DNA from: Flagellimonas eckloniae
GTDB taxonomy: Bacteria; Bacteroidota; Bacteroidia; Flavobacteriales; Flavobacteriaceae
Assembly (NCBI RefSeq): GCF_001413955.1
Contig: NZ_LCTZ01000002.1
Span: 744,001-808,000 of the forward strand
DNA: 64,000 nt
Reading direction: 5' to 3'
The translations under genes were made by a program, and so were the position numbers. The notes under the pieces were generated by a model. The model saw nothing but the letters and a program-made list of their open reading frames with translations. It had not been told where the DNA came from and ran no database searches. Of this stretch, positions 26,277 to 35,905 are shown piece after piece; position 1 is the first letter of the stretch, and each line of letters starts with the position of its first letter.

Positions 26277-27093
26277 AAGATCCGTTGATGATATTGTACT
26301 CTTAATCAAAGGAGGTGCATGTTTTGAAGCAGTTTCCGATGATTATTCCTTTACCATAAAGATTGAAAAATACGTTCCTTTTGTATGTGGGGCCGTACAT
26401 GACGGACATCAATTTCGAAAATCACTTTGGGCCAACTGCTTGCACACAGAATATGAGCGATGGTATGAAGAAGACCCATCTACCAAACAAATGGTGCAAA
26501 ACTTTCCCATTGTAATTGCCGGATGTGACAGCCGCTTTGAATATGATCTGAACCGTGAACCTGAAAGGGCAATTTATGAAGATGCGTGGGGAAAACAACT
26601 CTGGAAAAAACCACTTTCCGATAATGAAAAACAACAGAGCCTGACAAAGCACCATAATTTTTATAAGGTAGTAAATGCTCTCATAGGCAAACTGGAAGAA
26701 GAGTTTCAGAATGTTTTGGTTTTTGATATGCACAGCTATAATTGGAAACGATGGGATAGATCAGTACCAGTTTGGAATTTAGGAACTTCCAATGTTGATA
26801 CCAAAAGGTATGGAGCCTTAATAGAAAGCTGGCGCTTCAAATTGGGTTCCATGCAATTGCCCAATAAGATAGAATCAACCTCAAAAATCAATGATACCTT
26901 CCAAGGAAATGGATACTTTCTAAAATACATTACCAAAAACTTTACCAATACCTTGGTCTTGGCCACCGAAATTTCAAAAATATACTGTGATGAACTTTCG
27001 GGCGTTATGTATCCCGAAGTAATAAAATCGGTTGAGAATCAACTCAAAGATTTGATACCTTTGCAAGTTGAGGAGTTTCAGAAGAGCGTATGA
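26269..27093 (+). CDS. N-formylglutamate amidohydrolase-like protein
   Basis: About 274 residues. Family features are VCGAVHDGHQFR (H at about residue 45), the DSRFEYDLNREP block (about 85-96) and VLVFDMHSYNWKR (about 145-157), matching the metal-dependent N-formylglutamate amidohydrolase (HutG2) fold. In this operon type it is unlikely to serve histidine breakdown; it more likely hydrolyses an amide or peptide bond in a product of the adjacent ligase. The ATG at 26269 is preferred over a TTG at 26263. Stop overlaps the next start as ATGA. Confidence 0.83.
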   Translation: MHKRSVDDIVLLIKGGACFEAVSDDYSFTIKIEKYVPFVCGAVHDGHQFRKSLWANCLHTEYERWYEEDPSTKQMVQNFPIVIAGCDSRFEYDLNREPERAIYEDAWGKQLWKKPLSDNEKQQSLTKHHNFYKVVNALIGKLEEEFQNVLVFDMHSYNWKRWDRSVPVWNLGTSNVDTKRYGALIESWRFKLGSMQLPNKIESTSKINDTFQGNGYFLKYITKNFTNTLVLATEISKIYCDELSGVMYPEVIKSVENQLKDLIPLQVEEFQKSV

Positions 27094-28262
27094 TTCAGGT
27101 AAAACAGCAACAAGAATTACAAAAGCAGTATCCTGCCCTGTTTGATATTGATTCAAACCTAAACCGTTTGGTCAAGAGAATTGAGTTGCTCAGTTACGTA
27201 AACCCACTGAACATAGAAAAGGAAAAGCATCGTTTTTTTGCCTCAAAATATACCATTGAACCAGAGTTCAAGTATCCAAAATTAAAATTTGACCCCTATA
27301 AACTCCAGCGTCTTTTTTTCTCACAACGATTGGATCGTATTGAAGATGAATCTATCCGTAAGTTATACCAAGATGTAATATACTATTACGCCAATATGAT
27401 CCAATGTATTGAGACCATTGGAAAGGGTAAAAAGTTCTATTACAATTCTCTTCGTGCCTTTGGTACTCCCACAGAAAAAGATGTTCAGAATGCTAGGTTT
27501 ATACTGCATTTTAAGGATGAACCAAGCTCGGCGGACATGGACAAGGTGTTTACTCCAGATGAAGCAAAAACCTATTTTGATGAGTTTATTCCACGGTATA
27601 ACTTTCCATTAAAAATTCGTTTTTCCACAAATATTTCTGCTGATGCAATGGTGAGCAATAGTTCCCAAACATTGTTTATTAAGAAGAATGTCAAGTTCAG
27701 TAAAAATCAGTTGTTGACTTTGGCGAATCATGAAATCGGTGTACACTTGGTAACTACGTATAATGGGTTGGAGCAGCCCTTGAAGATATTTTCCAACGGC
27801 TTGCCCAAAAATGTGGAAACCCAGGAAGGTTTGGCGGTTTTTAGCGAGTACATGGGTGGAGCCCTTACATTAAAACGCCTCAAGGAATTGGCATATAGGG
27901 TTATGGCTGCCGATGGTCTAATAAAAGGCTATAGTTTTGCTGATACTTTTGATTTGATTCATGGTCAATATAAATTAAACAGGGACGAGGCTTTTGGAAT
28001 AACATTAAGGGCGCACAGGGGAGGCGGCTTTACCAAGGACAGATTGTATTTGAGTGGATTACGGAAAATTTATAAAAGATACCAAAATGAAGAACCAATG
28101 GATATTCTTTTTACCGGTAAGGTCTCCTTGGACTATGAAGAACAGATGAACCATCTTCGACAATTAGGGTTGATTCAGTCCATTACGCATAAAAGCCTTT
28201 CTTTTGAGCAAAAACGTAATACCAACAAGACATTGGATTTTATCTTAAATAATCTAAAATAA
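27090..28262 (+). CDS. DUF1704 (TIGR02421, 'QEGLA motif') zinc metallopeptidase-like protein
   Basis: A 390-residue protein with the diagnostic ANHEIGVHLVTTYNG (HExxxH zinc motif at about residues 214-219) and the third-ligand motif VETQEGLAVFSEY (about 244-256). Eukaryotic DUF1704 proteins include MATCAP (KIAA0895L), which removes the C-terminal tyrosine from tubulin, so a carboxypeptidase activity is a reasonable inference for the bacterial form. The common name 'flavohemoglobin expression-modulating' reflects an older association. It is last in the symporter - ligase - amidohydrolase - peptidase operon. Confidence 0.88.
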   Translation: MIQVKQQQELQKQYPALFDIDSNLNRLVKRIELLSYVNPLNIEKEKHRFFASKYTIEPEFKYPKLKFDPYKLQRLFFSQRLDRIEDESIRKLYQDVIYYYANMIQCIETIGKGKKFYYNSLRAFGTPTEKDVQNARFILHFKDEPSSADMDKVFTPDEAKTYFDEFIPRYNFPLKIRFSTNISADAMVSNSSQTLFIKKNVKFSKNQLLTLANHEIGVHLVTTYNGLEQPLKIFSNGLPKNVETQEGLAVFSEYMGGALTLKRLKELAYRVMAADGLIKGYSFADTFDLIHGQYKLNRDEAFGITLRAHRGGGFTKDRLYLSGLRKIYKRYQNEEPMDILFTGKVSLDYEEQMNHLRQLGLIQSITHKSLSFEQKRNTNKTLDFILNNLK

Positions 28263-28397
28263 CTACCACATATCCCAATTCTTTATAAAACGTTAAAAAG
28301 ACACCTTATGCAAATTTTGTATCAGTTGGTGCAAAATTTTTGCTAATAATCTGACCTTAAAAGTATTAATTTCGAATACATCAATTAATCAGTTAAA

Positions 28398-31300
28398 GTG
28401 GACGATAACCAAATCGAACAAAAGAAGGTGAAAAAGGAGAATAAGAAGTCCCTTATTTTAGGCGCAATTGTAGTTACAATAGTTACTTTGACCATACCTT
28501 TTTTACCCATGGATGCTGATGAAATGCATTGGTTATTAGGTTTTTTTGGAAAGTTTCATCCTCTTCTCGTTCACCTTCCTATTGGTATTTTATTGGCGCT
28601 GTTCTTTCTGGAACTTGCCAGCTATTTTAAACCTTCACTACAACTTGGTGGAGCAAGCGGTCTTTTACTTTGGTCCGCGGTAATTACAGCCGTTCCTACC
28701 GCACTGGCTGGAACATTATTGGCGGCATCTGGGGAGTATGGAAGTCAAAGTTTTGCTATGCACAAATGGTATGGATTGGCTACGGTGATACTAAGTATTT
28801 GGCTTTTAGTGATCCACAAACAAAGTACCGTTTCATTAGTAGGGAAATTTACATTGTATAGGGCTATTTTAGTAATCAATGTTGTACTGTTGGGCATTGC
28901 CGGTCATTATGGGGGTTCATTGACGCATGGGTCCAATTATCTTACCAAGGATTTACCAGATGAAATAAGGGAATTTCTTGGAGACGACCCGTATTCCATG
29001 GACGGGTTACTAGCCTTGGATGATGGTGAAGTGACTAAAATTCTAAAAGAAAAGGATTATGACACAGACATAAAACCTATTGTAAACACTTATTGTTATA
29101 GCTGTCATGGGGTAGAAGAGCAAAAAGGAGGGTTGCGTTTGGATGAAATTGACCCTGATTTGGTCAAAGGCCAAGATGCCGAAACTTGGCGGTTTATGCT
29201 GGATATGGTCAATAGTGGAGAAATGCCACCAGAAGAAGAAAAGCAACCAACAGAGGAAGAACGTGCACTTTTGGTTGATTGGATAACCGCATCCGTTCAA
29301 AATGCGGTCAAAATTAAAAAAGCGGAGCAGAAACCTGTAATCCGCAGGTTGACAAAAAAACAGTACACGCATTCCGTAAGTAATTTATTGAACCTTCCCA
29401 TGAATTTTGGAGAAGTTTTGCCCGAAGACGGAAAGTCTGAAATGGGTTTTAGCAATAATGGACAGGTACAGCAAGTATCTCCACTTCATATTGAATATTA
29501 CAAACAGATTGCACGACAAGCCTTGGACAAGGCCATACCACCTGCCGAAAAACCAGAATCAACCCGATATAAAATTACTTTTGGAAAAGGTATTGGCGAG
29601 GACAAACCTGCAGGTAAAATCGGGGGTTATCAGAGCGATCCAATTGACCCTGATGATTTTATTGTTGAAATTTTGGATACCAATGGTCTACCAAAAATTG
29701 GTTTGGATAGTGTTGAAAAGGCACACCTTATCAACATCAAAGAAAATATTGGAATAGGAATGAGGGGATCTCACAAGGATCGCTATCAGGTAGTGGAAAA
29801 TGGGATTACCCTGTATTCAGCACTCCCCCATAAGGAAGTTTCCCCAAAATCTTGGCAAGGCCCATCACCTAACCTTAAACTTTTGATCAAGGATAATTTT
29901 CCTATGAACGGTAACTTCAAGTTAAGGGTAAAAGCCTCAAAAGGGCAACAGTTGTATTCGCAAATACCTGGTCTAATAGCATTGCGAAACCAGCTACCTG
30001 CAGAAGATTTGACAGGGGCAATACAATTAAACGCTTATACCTGTCGCACAAAATCTAATTTAAAACTGGTTTCAAAAAGACTTGTACCAAGGGATTTAAC
30101 AGAAAACAGTAAAGCAAAGTATACTTTTTTTGCACCTCAAGAGGGGTATTATCAAATTGATTTTACGCATCCTTATGTTGCGGATGATGGGATGCCATCT
30201 TTGAAACTAAAACTAGATAGAGACCAACTTCAGGAACGTTTACACATAAATGATAGCCTTAAAAATAGGAAAGAAATTACTACTCCCATTACTATGGCCT
30301 ATTTAGAAAAAGGTGAGCATAGTCTTGAAATTGGAGGTCGTTTTTTTGTTGGGTTTAGTAAGGTTGTTATCACCCCCTATCCTGATTCGCATCCAATAGC
30401 CATAGAACTTATGGAAGAAGCCGAGAGAAGTAGGTTGAAGTTCACAAATGATTCCCCAATTTTAAGAGCCTTTGCAGGAGCTAGAACGGATGATGGGATG
30501 GACTATAAAACCTTTGGCGACTTTAAAGGAGTTACTGCTTCCTATGGAAACCCTGAAGACTATACATTCTACGACAGGCTGGAAAACCTGCCAATTCCCG
30601 TAATTGATACCGTTGAGACCGAAATTCTTGCCAATATTATGATTATTGGGTTGTGGAATGATTTTCTGGTGAAGGATAATCACGATTCCGGACCACCACT
30701 TTTAATTCAAGAACTGGAATTTGAAGCTCCCTATCATTCAGTTTGGCCACCCGAAAGCCAAACGACCATATTCTTCCCTTCTGAAGATAAAACAGATAAG
30801 GAAAAATATACAAAACAAGTACTTACCAGATTTATGGAGCGTGCGTACCGTAGACCTTTGGATAAGGGGGAAGTTGACCCGTATTTGGATTTTTGGAAAA
30901 GCATCAGAAATGATTATGAACGTTATGAGGACGGGGTTAAGGAAGTTCTCGTGGCAGTTCTGTGTTCTCCAAGTTTCATTTATTTGGCAGAGCCTGAAGA
31001 AGGGTCATCAGATGATGAGCGGGAGTTTTACCTGGCATCAAGATTGGCCTATTTCCTATGGGATTCACCACCAGATAGTTTGTTGATGGAAGTTGCGGAC
31101 GATGGCAAATTACATCGGAAGAAAGAATTGAAAAAACAAGTACAGCGAATGTTACATGATGACAAAAGCTGGCGAATGATTCAACAATTTTCAGAGGAAT
31201 GGTTGCGGATTGACCGTCATAAGGCCATGAACACCAATGTGGATGAGTATGAAGACTTCACTCGCTTTGTGAAACGTGACATGGAAGATGAAACGTATCA

Positions 31301-32030
31301 CTTCATAAATTATGTGCTTCAAAAGGACATGGGTATCCACAATTTGATTGAATCCAATTTTGCATTGCTGAATCAGAATTTAGCTGAGTTTTACGGAATT
31401 GATAGTGTTAAGGGGAATCATTTTAGGCCAGTTAATTTAACTGGTGAAATGAAAAGAGGTGGATTATTATCCCAAGGTTCTTTCCTAAGCGGTCATTCAG
31501 ACGGTACACAGGCCCATGCAATCAAAAGGGCCGTATGGTTAAAATCGAAGATACTTGGTGATCATCCGCCAGATCCGCCACCAAATGTTCCCGAATTAGA
31601 TCCTGAAACTCCAGGATTTGAAAACCTTACTTTAAAAGAGCAGTTGTTTATTCATAGGGACAAGGTTTCCTGTATGGGTTGCCACAGAAAAATTGACCCT
31701 TACGGAATTGTATTTGAGAATTACAATGCGGTCGGACTTTTTCAGACTGAGGTCATGGAAAAACCAATAGATGCAAAAACAGAACTGCCCGATGGCACTG
31801 TTGTTGATGGGATTGAAGGTATAAAGTCGTATATTCTAAGGGAGAAAAAGGATGATTTTACACGCTCTTTGGTAAAACATTTGTTTTCGTATGCATTGGG
31901 ACGAGATATCACTTTTGTGGATGAACGTGAAATAGAGTCGATTGTAAGAGCTGTTAAAAAGGAAGACTACAGATTTCAATCGGTGTTTGAAAATATAGTA
32001 ACAAGTCGCTCTTTTAGGGGAGAGTTTTAA
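28398..32030 (+). CDS. DUF1592/DUF1588/DUF1585 cytochrome-like protein with DUF2231-type membrane domain
   Basis: The 1210-residue protein starts at GTG (no ATG within about 100 nt). Five N-terminal membrane helices (about residues 19-178; PLLVHLPIGILLALFFLE) resemble DUF2231. They are followed by a planctomycete-type cytochrome c domain with CxxCH at about residue 232 (YCYSCHG), then DUF1587/DUF1595 and DUF1592 regions. FMERAYRRPLDKGEV is near residue 812, and a DUF1588 block CMGCHRKIDPYG is near 1091 with a second CxxCH, then a DUF1585 tail. Such proteins are thought to act at the envelope in electron transfer or polysaccharide oxidation, but no reaction is proven. It sits with a DUF1552 gene 9 nt downstream, the usual pairing. 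Confidence 0.85.
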   Translation: MDDNQIEQKKVKKENKKSLILGAIVVTIVTLTIPFLPMDADEMHWLLGFFGKFHPLLVHLPIGILLALFFLELASYFKPSLQLGGASGLLLWSAVITAVPTALAGTLLAASGEYGSQSFAMHKWYGLATVILSIWLLVIHKQSTVSLVGKFTLYRAILVINVVLLGIAGHYGGSLTHGSNYLTKDLPDEIREFLGDDPYSMDGLLALDDGEVTKILKEKDYDTDIKPIVNTYCYSCHGVEEQKGGLRLDEIDPDLVKGQDAETWRFMLDMVNSGEMPPEEEKQPTEEERALLVDWITASVQNAVKIKKAEQKPVIRRLTKKQYTHSVSNLLNLPMNFGEVLPEDGKSEMGFSNNGQVQQVSPLHIEYYKQIARQALDKAIPPAEKPESTRYKITFGKGIGEDKPAGKIGGYQSDPIDPDDFIVEILDTNGLPKIGLDSVEKAHLINIKENIGIGMRGSHKDRYQVVENGITLYSALPHKEVSPKSWQGPSPNLKLLIKDNFPMNGNFKLRVKASKGQQLYSQIPGLIALRNQLPAEDLTGAIQLNAYTCRTKSNLKLVSKRLVPRDLTENSKAKYTFFAPQEGYYQIDFTHPYVADDGMPSLKLKLDRDQLQERLHINDSLKNRKEITTPITMAYLEKGEHSLEIGGRFFVGFSKVVITPYPDSHPIAIELMEEAERSRLKFTNDSPILRAFAGARTDDGMDYKTFGDFKGVTASYGNPEDYTFYDRLENLPIPVIDTVETEILANIMIIGLWNDFLVKDNHDSGPPLLIQELEFEAPYHSVWPPESQTTIFFPSEDKTDKEKYTKQVLTRFMERAYRRPLDKGEVDPYLDFWKSIRNDYERYEDGVKEVLVAVLCSPSFIYLAEPEEGSSDDEREFYLASRLAYFLWDSPPDSLLMEVADDGKLHRKKELKKQVQRMLHDDKSWRMIQQFSEEWLRIDRHKAMNTNVDEYEDFTRFVKRDMEDETYHFINYVLQKDMGIHNLIESNFALLNQNLAEFYGIDSVKGNHFRPVNLTGEMKRGGLLSQGSFLSGHSDGTQAHAIKRAVWLKSKILGDHPPDPPPNVPELDPETPGFENLTLKEQLFIHRDKVSCMGCHRKIDPYGIVFENYNAVGLFQTEVMEKPIDAKTELPDGTVVDGIEGIKSYILREKKDDFTRSLVKHLFSYALGRDITFVDEREIESIVRAVKKEDYRFQSVFENIVTSRSFRGEF

Positions 32031-32039
32031 AAAAATGAT

Positions 32040-33395
32040 ATGGCACGTAAATCATGGCATTTAGATAGAAGAACCTTTTTAAAAGGGTTGGGCGTAACCT
32101 GTATGATTCCTTATATGGAGGCAATGGGAATGGGCAACACTTTTAATGCTTTTGGAGCGGAAACAAAGAGCACGAAAAGACTTTGTTTTGTTTATTTTCC
32201 AAATGGGGCTGGGTTACCGGAACCCGATAGTCCATACTATAAAAAATGGAGTTGGTTCCCTATGGGGGAAGGTAAAGATTATCAGTTTACAAATTCATTG
32301 TCCCCACTTGCTTCGCATAGAGAAGATCTATCCATTTTAGGGGGACTTAGTCACCCTAGGAGTAGGCGTCTTCTTGGACATTTAGCAGGGGATACTTGGT
32401 TAACTGGTGGAGATTTAAGAGGAAGCCAATACAACAACAATATTTCCGTGGATCAAGTGGTTGCCCAAAAATTTGGACAGGATACACGGTATCCCTATTT
32501 GGCACTTTCAACGGATGGGGGAGTAGGATACAAGTCAAGGGTTTCCACACTTTCTTTTGACCATTCCGGTAAGGCAATCCCTTCGGAGCATAGGCATCGC
32601 GAAATATTTGAGCGTTATTTTGCACCAAATGGAGGAGCTACAACGGCTAGTCGTCGCAAGAGCATCCAACAAGAACAAAAAATCGTTGATATTGTTTTGG
32701 AAGACAGTAAACGCCTTCACAGACGTTTGGGAAGACATGACCAAATTAAAATGGATGAGTATTTGCATTCCTTGAATAAAGTGGAAGAGCAGGTAAAACG
32801 AAATGAGAGATGGTTGGATATTCCAATGAAGGACTTTAGTGCAGACCATATTAATTTGAATACAAATGCAACAGTAGACCCGGAAGGTTATATGAGAACT
32901 ACCTTTGACTTAATGATTTTAGGAATGCAGGTAGATTTGACCCGGGTAATGACCTATATGATGGCCAGGGAAGATGGTTTAGGACTTGGGGAAAGTTTTC
33001 CAAAACTAGCCCTTGGTCTGAAAAAAGGACATCATACCATAAGCCACGACCGTACAACGGGTCATTGGGAGGAATGGGGACGTTATGACCAATGGTTGGC
33101 CAAGCAATTTTCGTACTTTTTGGATAGAATGAAAAACACCTATGATGAATACGGGTCACTGTTGGAAAATACCCTTGTACTTTATGGTAGTGCCTGCAGT
33201 ACGACCCATAATGCGGTAAACTATCCCTTGGTGCTGGCTGGTGGTTCTAAAATGGGAATGAAACACGGTTCCTACCAAAAATTTGATGATGTTCCAATGT
33301 CAAACCTTTTTGTAAGCATGCTACATAAATTAGGGATTGAAAGAGAAAGCTTTTCGGATAGTACGGGGAAATTGGATACGGATATTTTTGGATAG
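32040..33395 (+). CDS. DUF1552 protein with Tat-type signal
   Basis: The 451-residue protein begins with DRRTFLKGLGVTCMIPYM, a twin-arginine export signal, then a DUF1552 domain with LCFVYFPNGAGLP, LSILGGLSHP and LLGHLAGDTWLTGG, and a closing TLVLYGSACSTTHNAVNYPLVLAGGSKMG. The fold belongs to the alkaline-phosphatase/sulfatase-like relatives, but no activity is known. The pair DUF1592 + DUF1552 is highly expanded in Planctomycetes and appears sporadically in Bacteroidota. Tat export implies it folds in the cytoplasm, possibly with a bound metal. Confidence 0.85.
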   Translation: MARKSWHLDRRTFLKGLGVTCMIPYMEAMGMGNTFNAFGAETKSTKRLCFVYFPNGAGLPEPDSPYYKKWSWFPMGEGKDYQFTNSLSPLASHREDLSILGGLSHPRSRRLLGHLAGDTWLTGGDLRGSQYNNNISVDQVVAQKFGQDTRYPYLALSTDGGVGYKSRVSTLSFDHSGKAIPSEHRHREIFERYFAPNGGATTASRRKSIQQEQKIVDIVLEDSKRLHRRLGRHDQIKMDEYLHSLNKVEEQVKRNERWLDIPMKDFSADHINLNTNATVDPEGYMRTTFDLMILGMQVDLTRVMTYMMAREDGLGLGESFPKLALGLKKGHHTISHDRTTGHWEEWGRYDQWLAKQFSYFLDRMKNTYDEYGSLLENTLVLYGSACSTTHNAVNYPLVLAGGSKMGMKHGSYQKFDDVPMSNLFVSMLHKLGIERESFSDSTGKLDTDIFG

Positions 33396-33412
33396 ATGTG
33401 CATTGTTTAAAA

Positions 33413-33826
33413 CTACGGAGCTAGTAAAATACTAAAGCTATCCGCTCCAGAACCCGTAGATATCTCATTTTGATTTAGAAAAAGTAGTTCATTTGCAAAT
33501 GAAATGCCAGCAAACTCCTGATCATCAATTACTAAGTAATTTTTGCTATCAATTATTAAAATAGAATAAGAATAAGTTCCTGAATCCAATCCATCGTAAA
33601 TAATATCTACCAACACATTATTGTTGACGACTGTCAACACCGAACTACTTGCATCAAAGGTCCAGGTAATAGTTCCGCTTTCAAAATCTTGATCCATACC
33701 TACAAAACCTCCACTAACATTTGCAACGTTCCAAGTTCCATTCAAAATATCATCGACGCTATCATATGAATCTGAACAACTGGAAATCAATAGAAATGAA
33801 AAAAAAGAAACCAAGAAAATCTTCAT
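33413..33826 (-). CDS. Lipocalin-like lipoprotein, 137 residues
   Basis: A lipoprotein signal (SFLLISSC lipobox) is followed by LNGTWNVANVSGG, the typical opening of small lipocalin-like (DUF4923/'lipocalin_4'-type) lipoproteins of Bacteroidota, and then beta strands with no catalytic motif. The upstream TTG at 33832 was rejected in favour of the ATG at 33824-33826. Function unknown. Tail-to-tail with the DUF1552 gene. Confidence 0.7.
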   Translation of the reverse strand: MKIFLVSFFSFLLISSCSDSYDSVDDILNGTWNVANVSGGFVGMDQDFESGTITWTFDASSSVLTVVNNNVLVDIIYDGLDSGTYSYSILIIDSKNYLVIDDQEFAGISFANELLFLNQNEISTGSGADSFSILLAP

Positions 33827-33901
33827 AATCAAATACTTTTAGCATAGATGCAAAAGGGGAGAAACGTTGCTTTTGTACATCTTGTTACCTATTCTAGGTT
33901 A

Positions 33902-34309
33902 TTAGCCTAAAAACTTGGCTTGTAACTCTGGAGTGGGAATCATACATTGGTCTTTTTTTCCGAACCATTTGTAGCGATTACGGGCCACTAAATCGTAAAT
34001 GGTGTCCCTGAAAGTTGCGGGAATCCAAGTGAAAATAGCAAGGGCCTTCCAAAGTCCACCAAAATCCATAGCGATGTGTAAGGCCGCGTCCGATTTGGTA
34101 AAGTAGGCCACCCCTGGTTCAATTAAAATAATAGAATCTACCTTAGTGGTATCAATAGATCGCTCCGCAATTAACCGCTCACCAATTTCACTTTGCAGCG
34201 CTGCATAGCGGAACATATCCTTTTTATCATGTTTAATGATGAATTGGATGGCTCCATTACAGAGATTGCAGACCCCATCAAAAAGGATTATTTTTTTATC
34301 ATTTTCCAC
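33902..34309 (-). CDS. DCC-family thiol-disulfide oxidoreductase-like protein
   Basis: A 135-residue cytosolic protein with the name-giving LFDGVCNLCNGAIQFIIKHD motif (DxxCxxC at about residues 9-15) of the DCC (YuxK) family, a predicted thioredoxin-like fold. It starts at GTG (34307-34309). The reaction is unproven. It lies next to the amidohydrolase gene without overlap. Confidence 0.88.
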   Translation of the reverse strand: MENDKKIILFDGVCNLCNGAIQFIIKHDKKDMFRYAALQSEIGERLIAERSIDTTKVDSIILIEPGVAYFTKSDAALHIAMDFGGLWKALAIFTWIPATFRDTIYDLVARNRYKWFGKKDQCMIPTPELQAKFLG

Positions 34310-34369
34310 GGTGTAAAGATACGTACCTATGCTGTAAAACCCTAGTGGACGGGAAGGGGCTTTGTTTAA

Positions 34370-35620
34370 CTAATCCAAGATTACGCCCTGTTTTACTTTT
34401 AGGCTGATGGATTGGCTAACCTCCTTGATTTGTTCCAAGGGATTTACATCCAATACCAAAAAGCTGGCCTCATACCCTTCTTTTAAATGCCCGACCTTTC
34501 TATAGGGCAAGGTAGTGGTAGCTGAGTTTTCACACCACATTTTTAGCAATTCCAAATTACTGAACAGGTCTAGGCTGTGTAGAAACTGGAATTCCCCTAC
34601 GGAATTGTCGTTGTACATATCGGAACCAATAGCCAGAGTTACCCTGGCTTCTTTTAAGATGCCCAAGTTGGAACGTACATTGGCCAGCAATTGATTGTAT
34701 TTGGGCTTTTCCTTGTTTTTGGTGACCAAGGACGCAGTGGTGACGACCACAATGCCTTTTTCTGCCGCCAGTTGGGCATCTTCCGGGTCAATGGGTTTGC
34801 CATTATGAATTTCAGGAAGGTGTGCAATTTCATCCGCTCCTGCAGTTACCGCTACATGAAAATCATGGGCCGTCGCCACGTGTACGCTTACACGTAAATT
34901 GCTTTTATGTGCTTTGGAAACGATGGCAGGAACCAAGTCTGGGTCTAGGCCTTTTTTACCAAAATAGGCGCTATCGTTTTTCCGTTTTTGGTATTCTTCA
35001 GAATAGAGGAGATTGATTTTGATAAAGTCGGGTTTAAACGATAATACTTGTTCCCATTTTTTTTGTAAATGCGCTTCATCATCCATGATAAAATAACCGT
35101 GGGATTCAATTTCTTCCAACGTATTAAAAAGTCCATCAAAATAGCCATACTCCAGGTACCGTTTTCTGAGAGCTATAGGGTGACCTCCAGTTGCGGTTAG
35201 TGGCGCATGAGCCAGGCTTACATCTAAGCCAGTGGGTTTGTTGTAGTAATACATCAAAGAATCTATCCGTTTTTTTATGGAGGATAGGTGCTTCACATAA
35301 AACACCCCGGCGTCTAGGTAGGCGTTGATGCGCTTTTCCAATCCATATTCGCTTTCCAGGTTATGGTTGTGTGCTTCGGCAAAGGGCGGTATCACATACG
35401 TACCGCTAAGGTCTATAATAGTATCGGCTATAGCATTTTCTTGGTTAAAACTAAGCGTACCGCCTTTTACCCAAACCGTTTGTTCACTAAAGGTGTTTCC
35501 GTTAAACCAATGCCCGTTGGTGAGCTTAATCTGTGCAGGTTCCAGGTTTTGTTTTTCGGTATTTTGTTTACAAGAAATAAGGAGAGAGGCCAAAAAAAGC
35601 CCAAATACTAGCTGTTTCAT
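34370..35620 (-). CDS. Amidohydrolase-superfamily lipoprotein
   Basis: The 416-residue protein has a lipobox (LASLLISC) and an amidohydrolase TIM barrel with likely metal ligands: EAHNHNLES (HxH at about residues 80-82), SVHVATAHD, IAHLPEIH and LAIGSDMYNDN (final Asp). The start of the mature domain (KLTNGHWFNGNTF) is the usual beta-sandwich of imidazolonepropionase/dipeptidase-like enzymes. It probably acts in the periplasm or at the outer membrane on a small cyclic amide or dipeptide; the substrate is unknown. Confidence 0.83.
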   Translation of the reverse strand: MKQLVFGLFLASLLISCKQNTEKQNLEPAQIKLTNGHWFNGNTFSEQTVWVKGGTLSFNQENAIADTIIDLSGTYVIPPFAEAHNHNLESEYGLEKRINAYLDAGVFYVKHLSSIKKRIDSLMYYYNKPTGLDVSLAHAPLTATGGHPIALRKRYLEYGYFDGLFNTLEEIESHGYFIMDDEAHLQKKWEQVLSFKPDFIKINLLYSEEYQKRKNDSAYFGKKGLDPDLVPAIVSKAHKSNLRVSVHVATAHDFHVAVTAGADEIAHLPEIHNGKPIDPEDAQLAAEKGIVVVTTASLVTKNKEKPKYNQLLANVRSNLGILKEARVTLAIGSDMYNDNSVGEFQFLHSLDLFSNLELLKMWCENSATTTLPYRKVGHLKEGYEASFLVLDVNPLEQIKEVSQSISLKVKQGVILD

Positions 35621-35743
35621 GATTGGATAGTTTGTTTAAAGACAAGAATTCTATGTCACTGTTACACAACTATAGGTCCTAAATCATTTTTTGATTGAGC
35701 TTATAGACGCAAGGTATACGTGCATTGCAAAACCCAGTTTTCT

Positions 35744-35857
35744 TGTCATTTCGAACGTAAGTGAGAAATCAAAAAAAACTGTTGTTAAGTCGAGCGCAGT
35801 CGAGACCACTTTAAAAAGAATGAATATATAAGTTTCACGGCTGCGCTCGAAGTGACA
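35744..35857. repeat. Dispersed palindromic element, best-preserved copy
   Basis: The 114-bp element starts TGTCATTTCGA and ends TCGAAGTGACA, inverted ends with one mismatch. The 19 bases at 35789-35807 are the exact reverse complement of 9113-9131. Two internal TCGAGCGCAG-type cores suggest fusion of two copies. It fills most of the 285-nt gap 35621-35905, in which no gene was found. Confidence 0.65.
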
Positions 35858-35905
35858 TAGGAATGGGAAGTCAAGAGACCTCAACCCGCTTTGTAATATT
35901 TCTCT

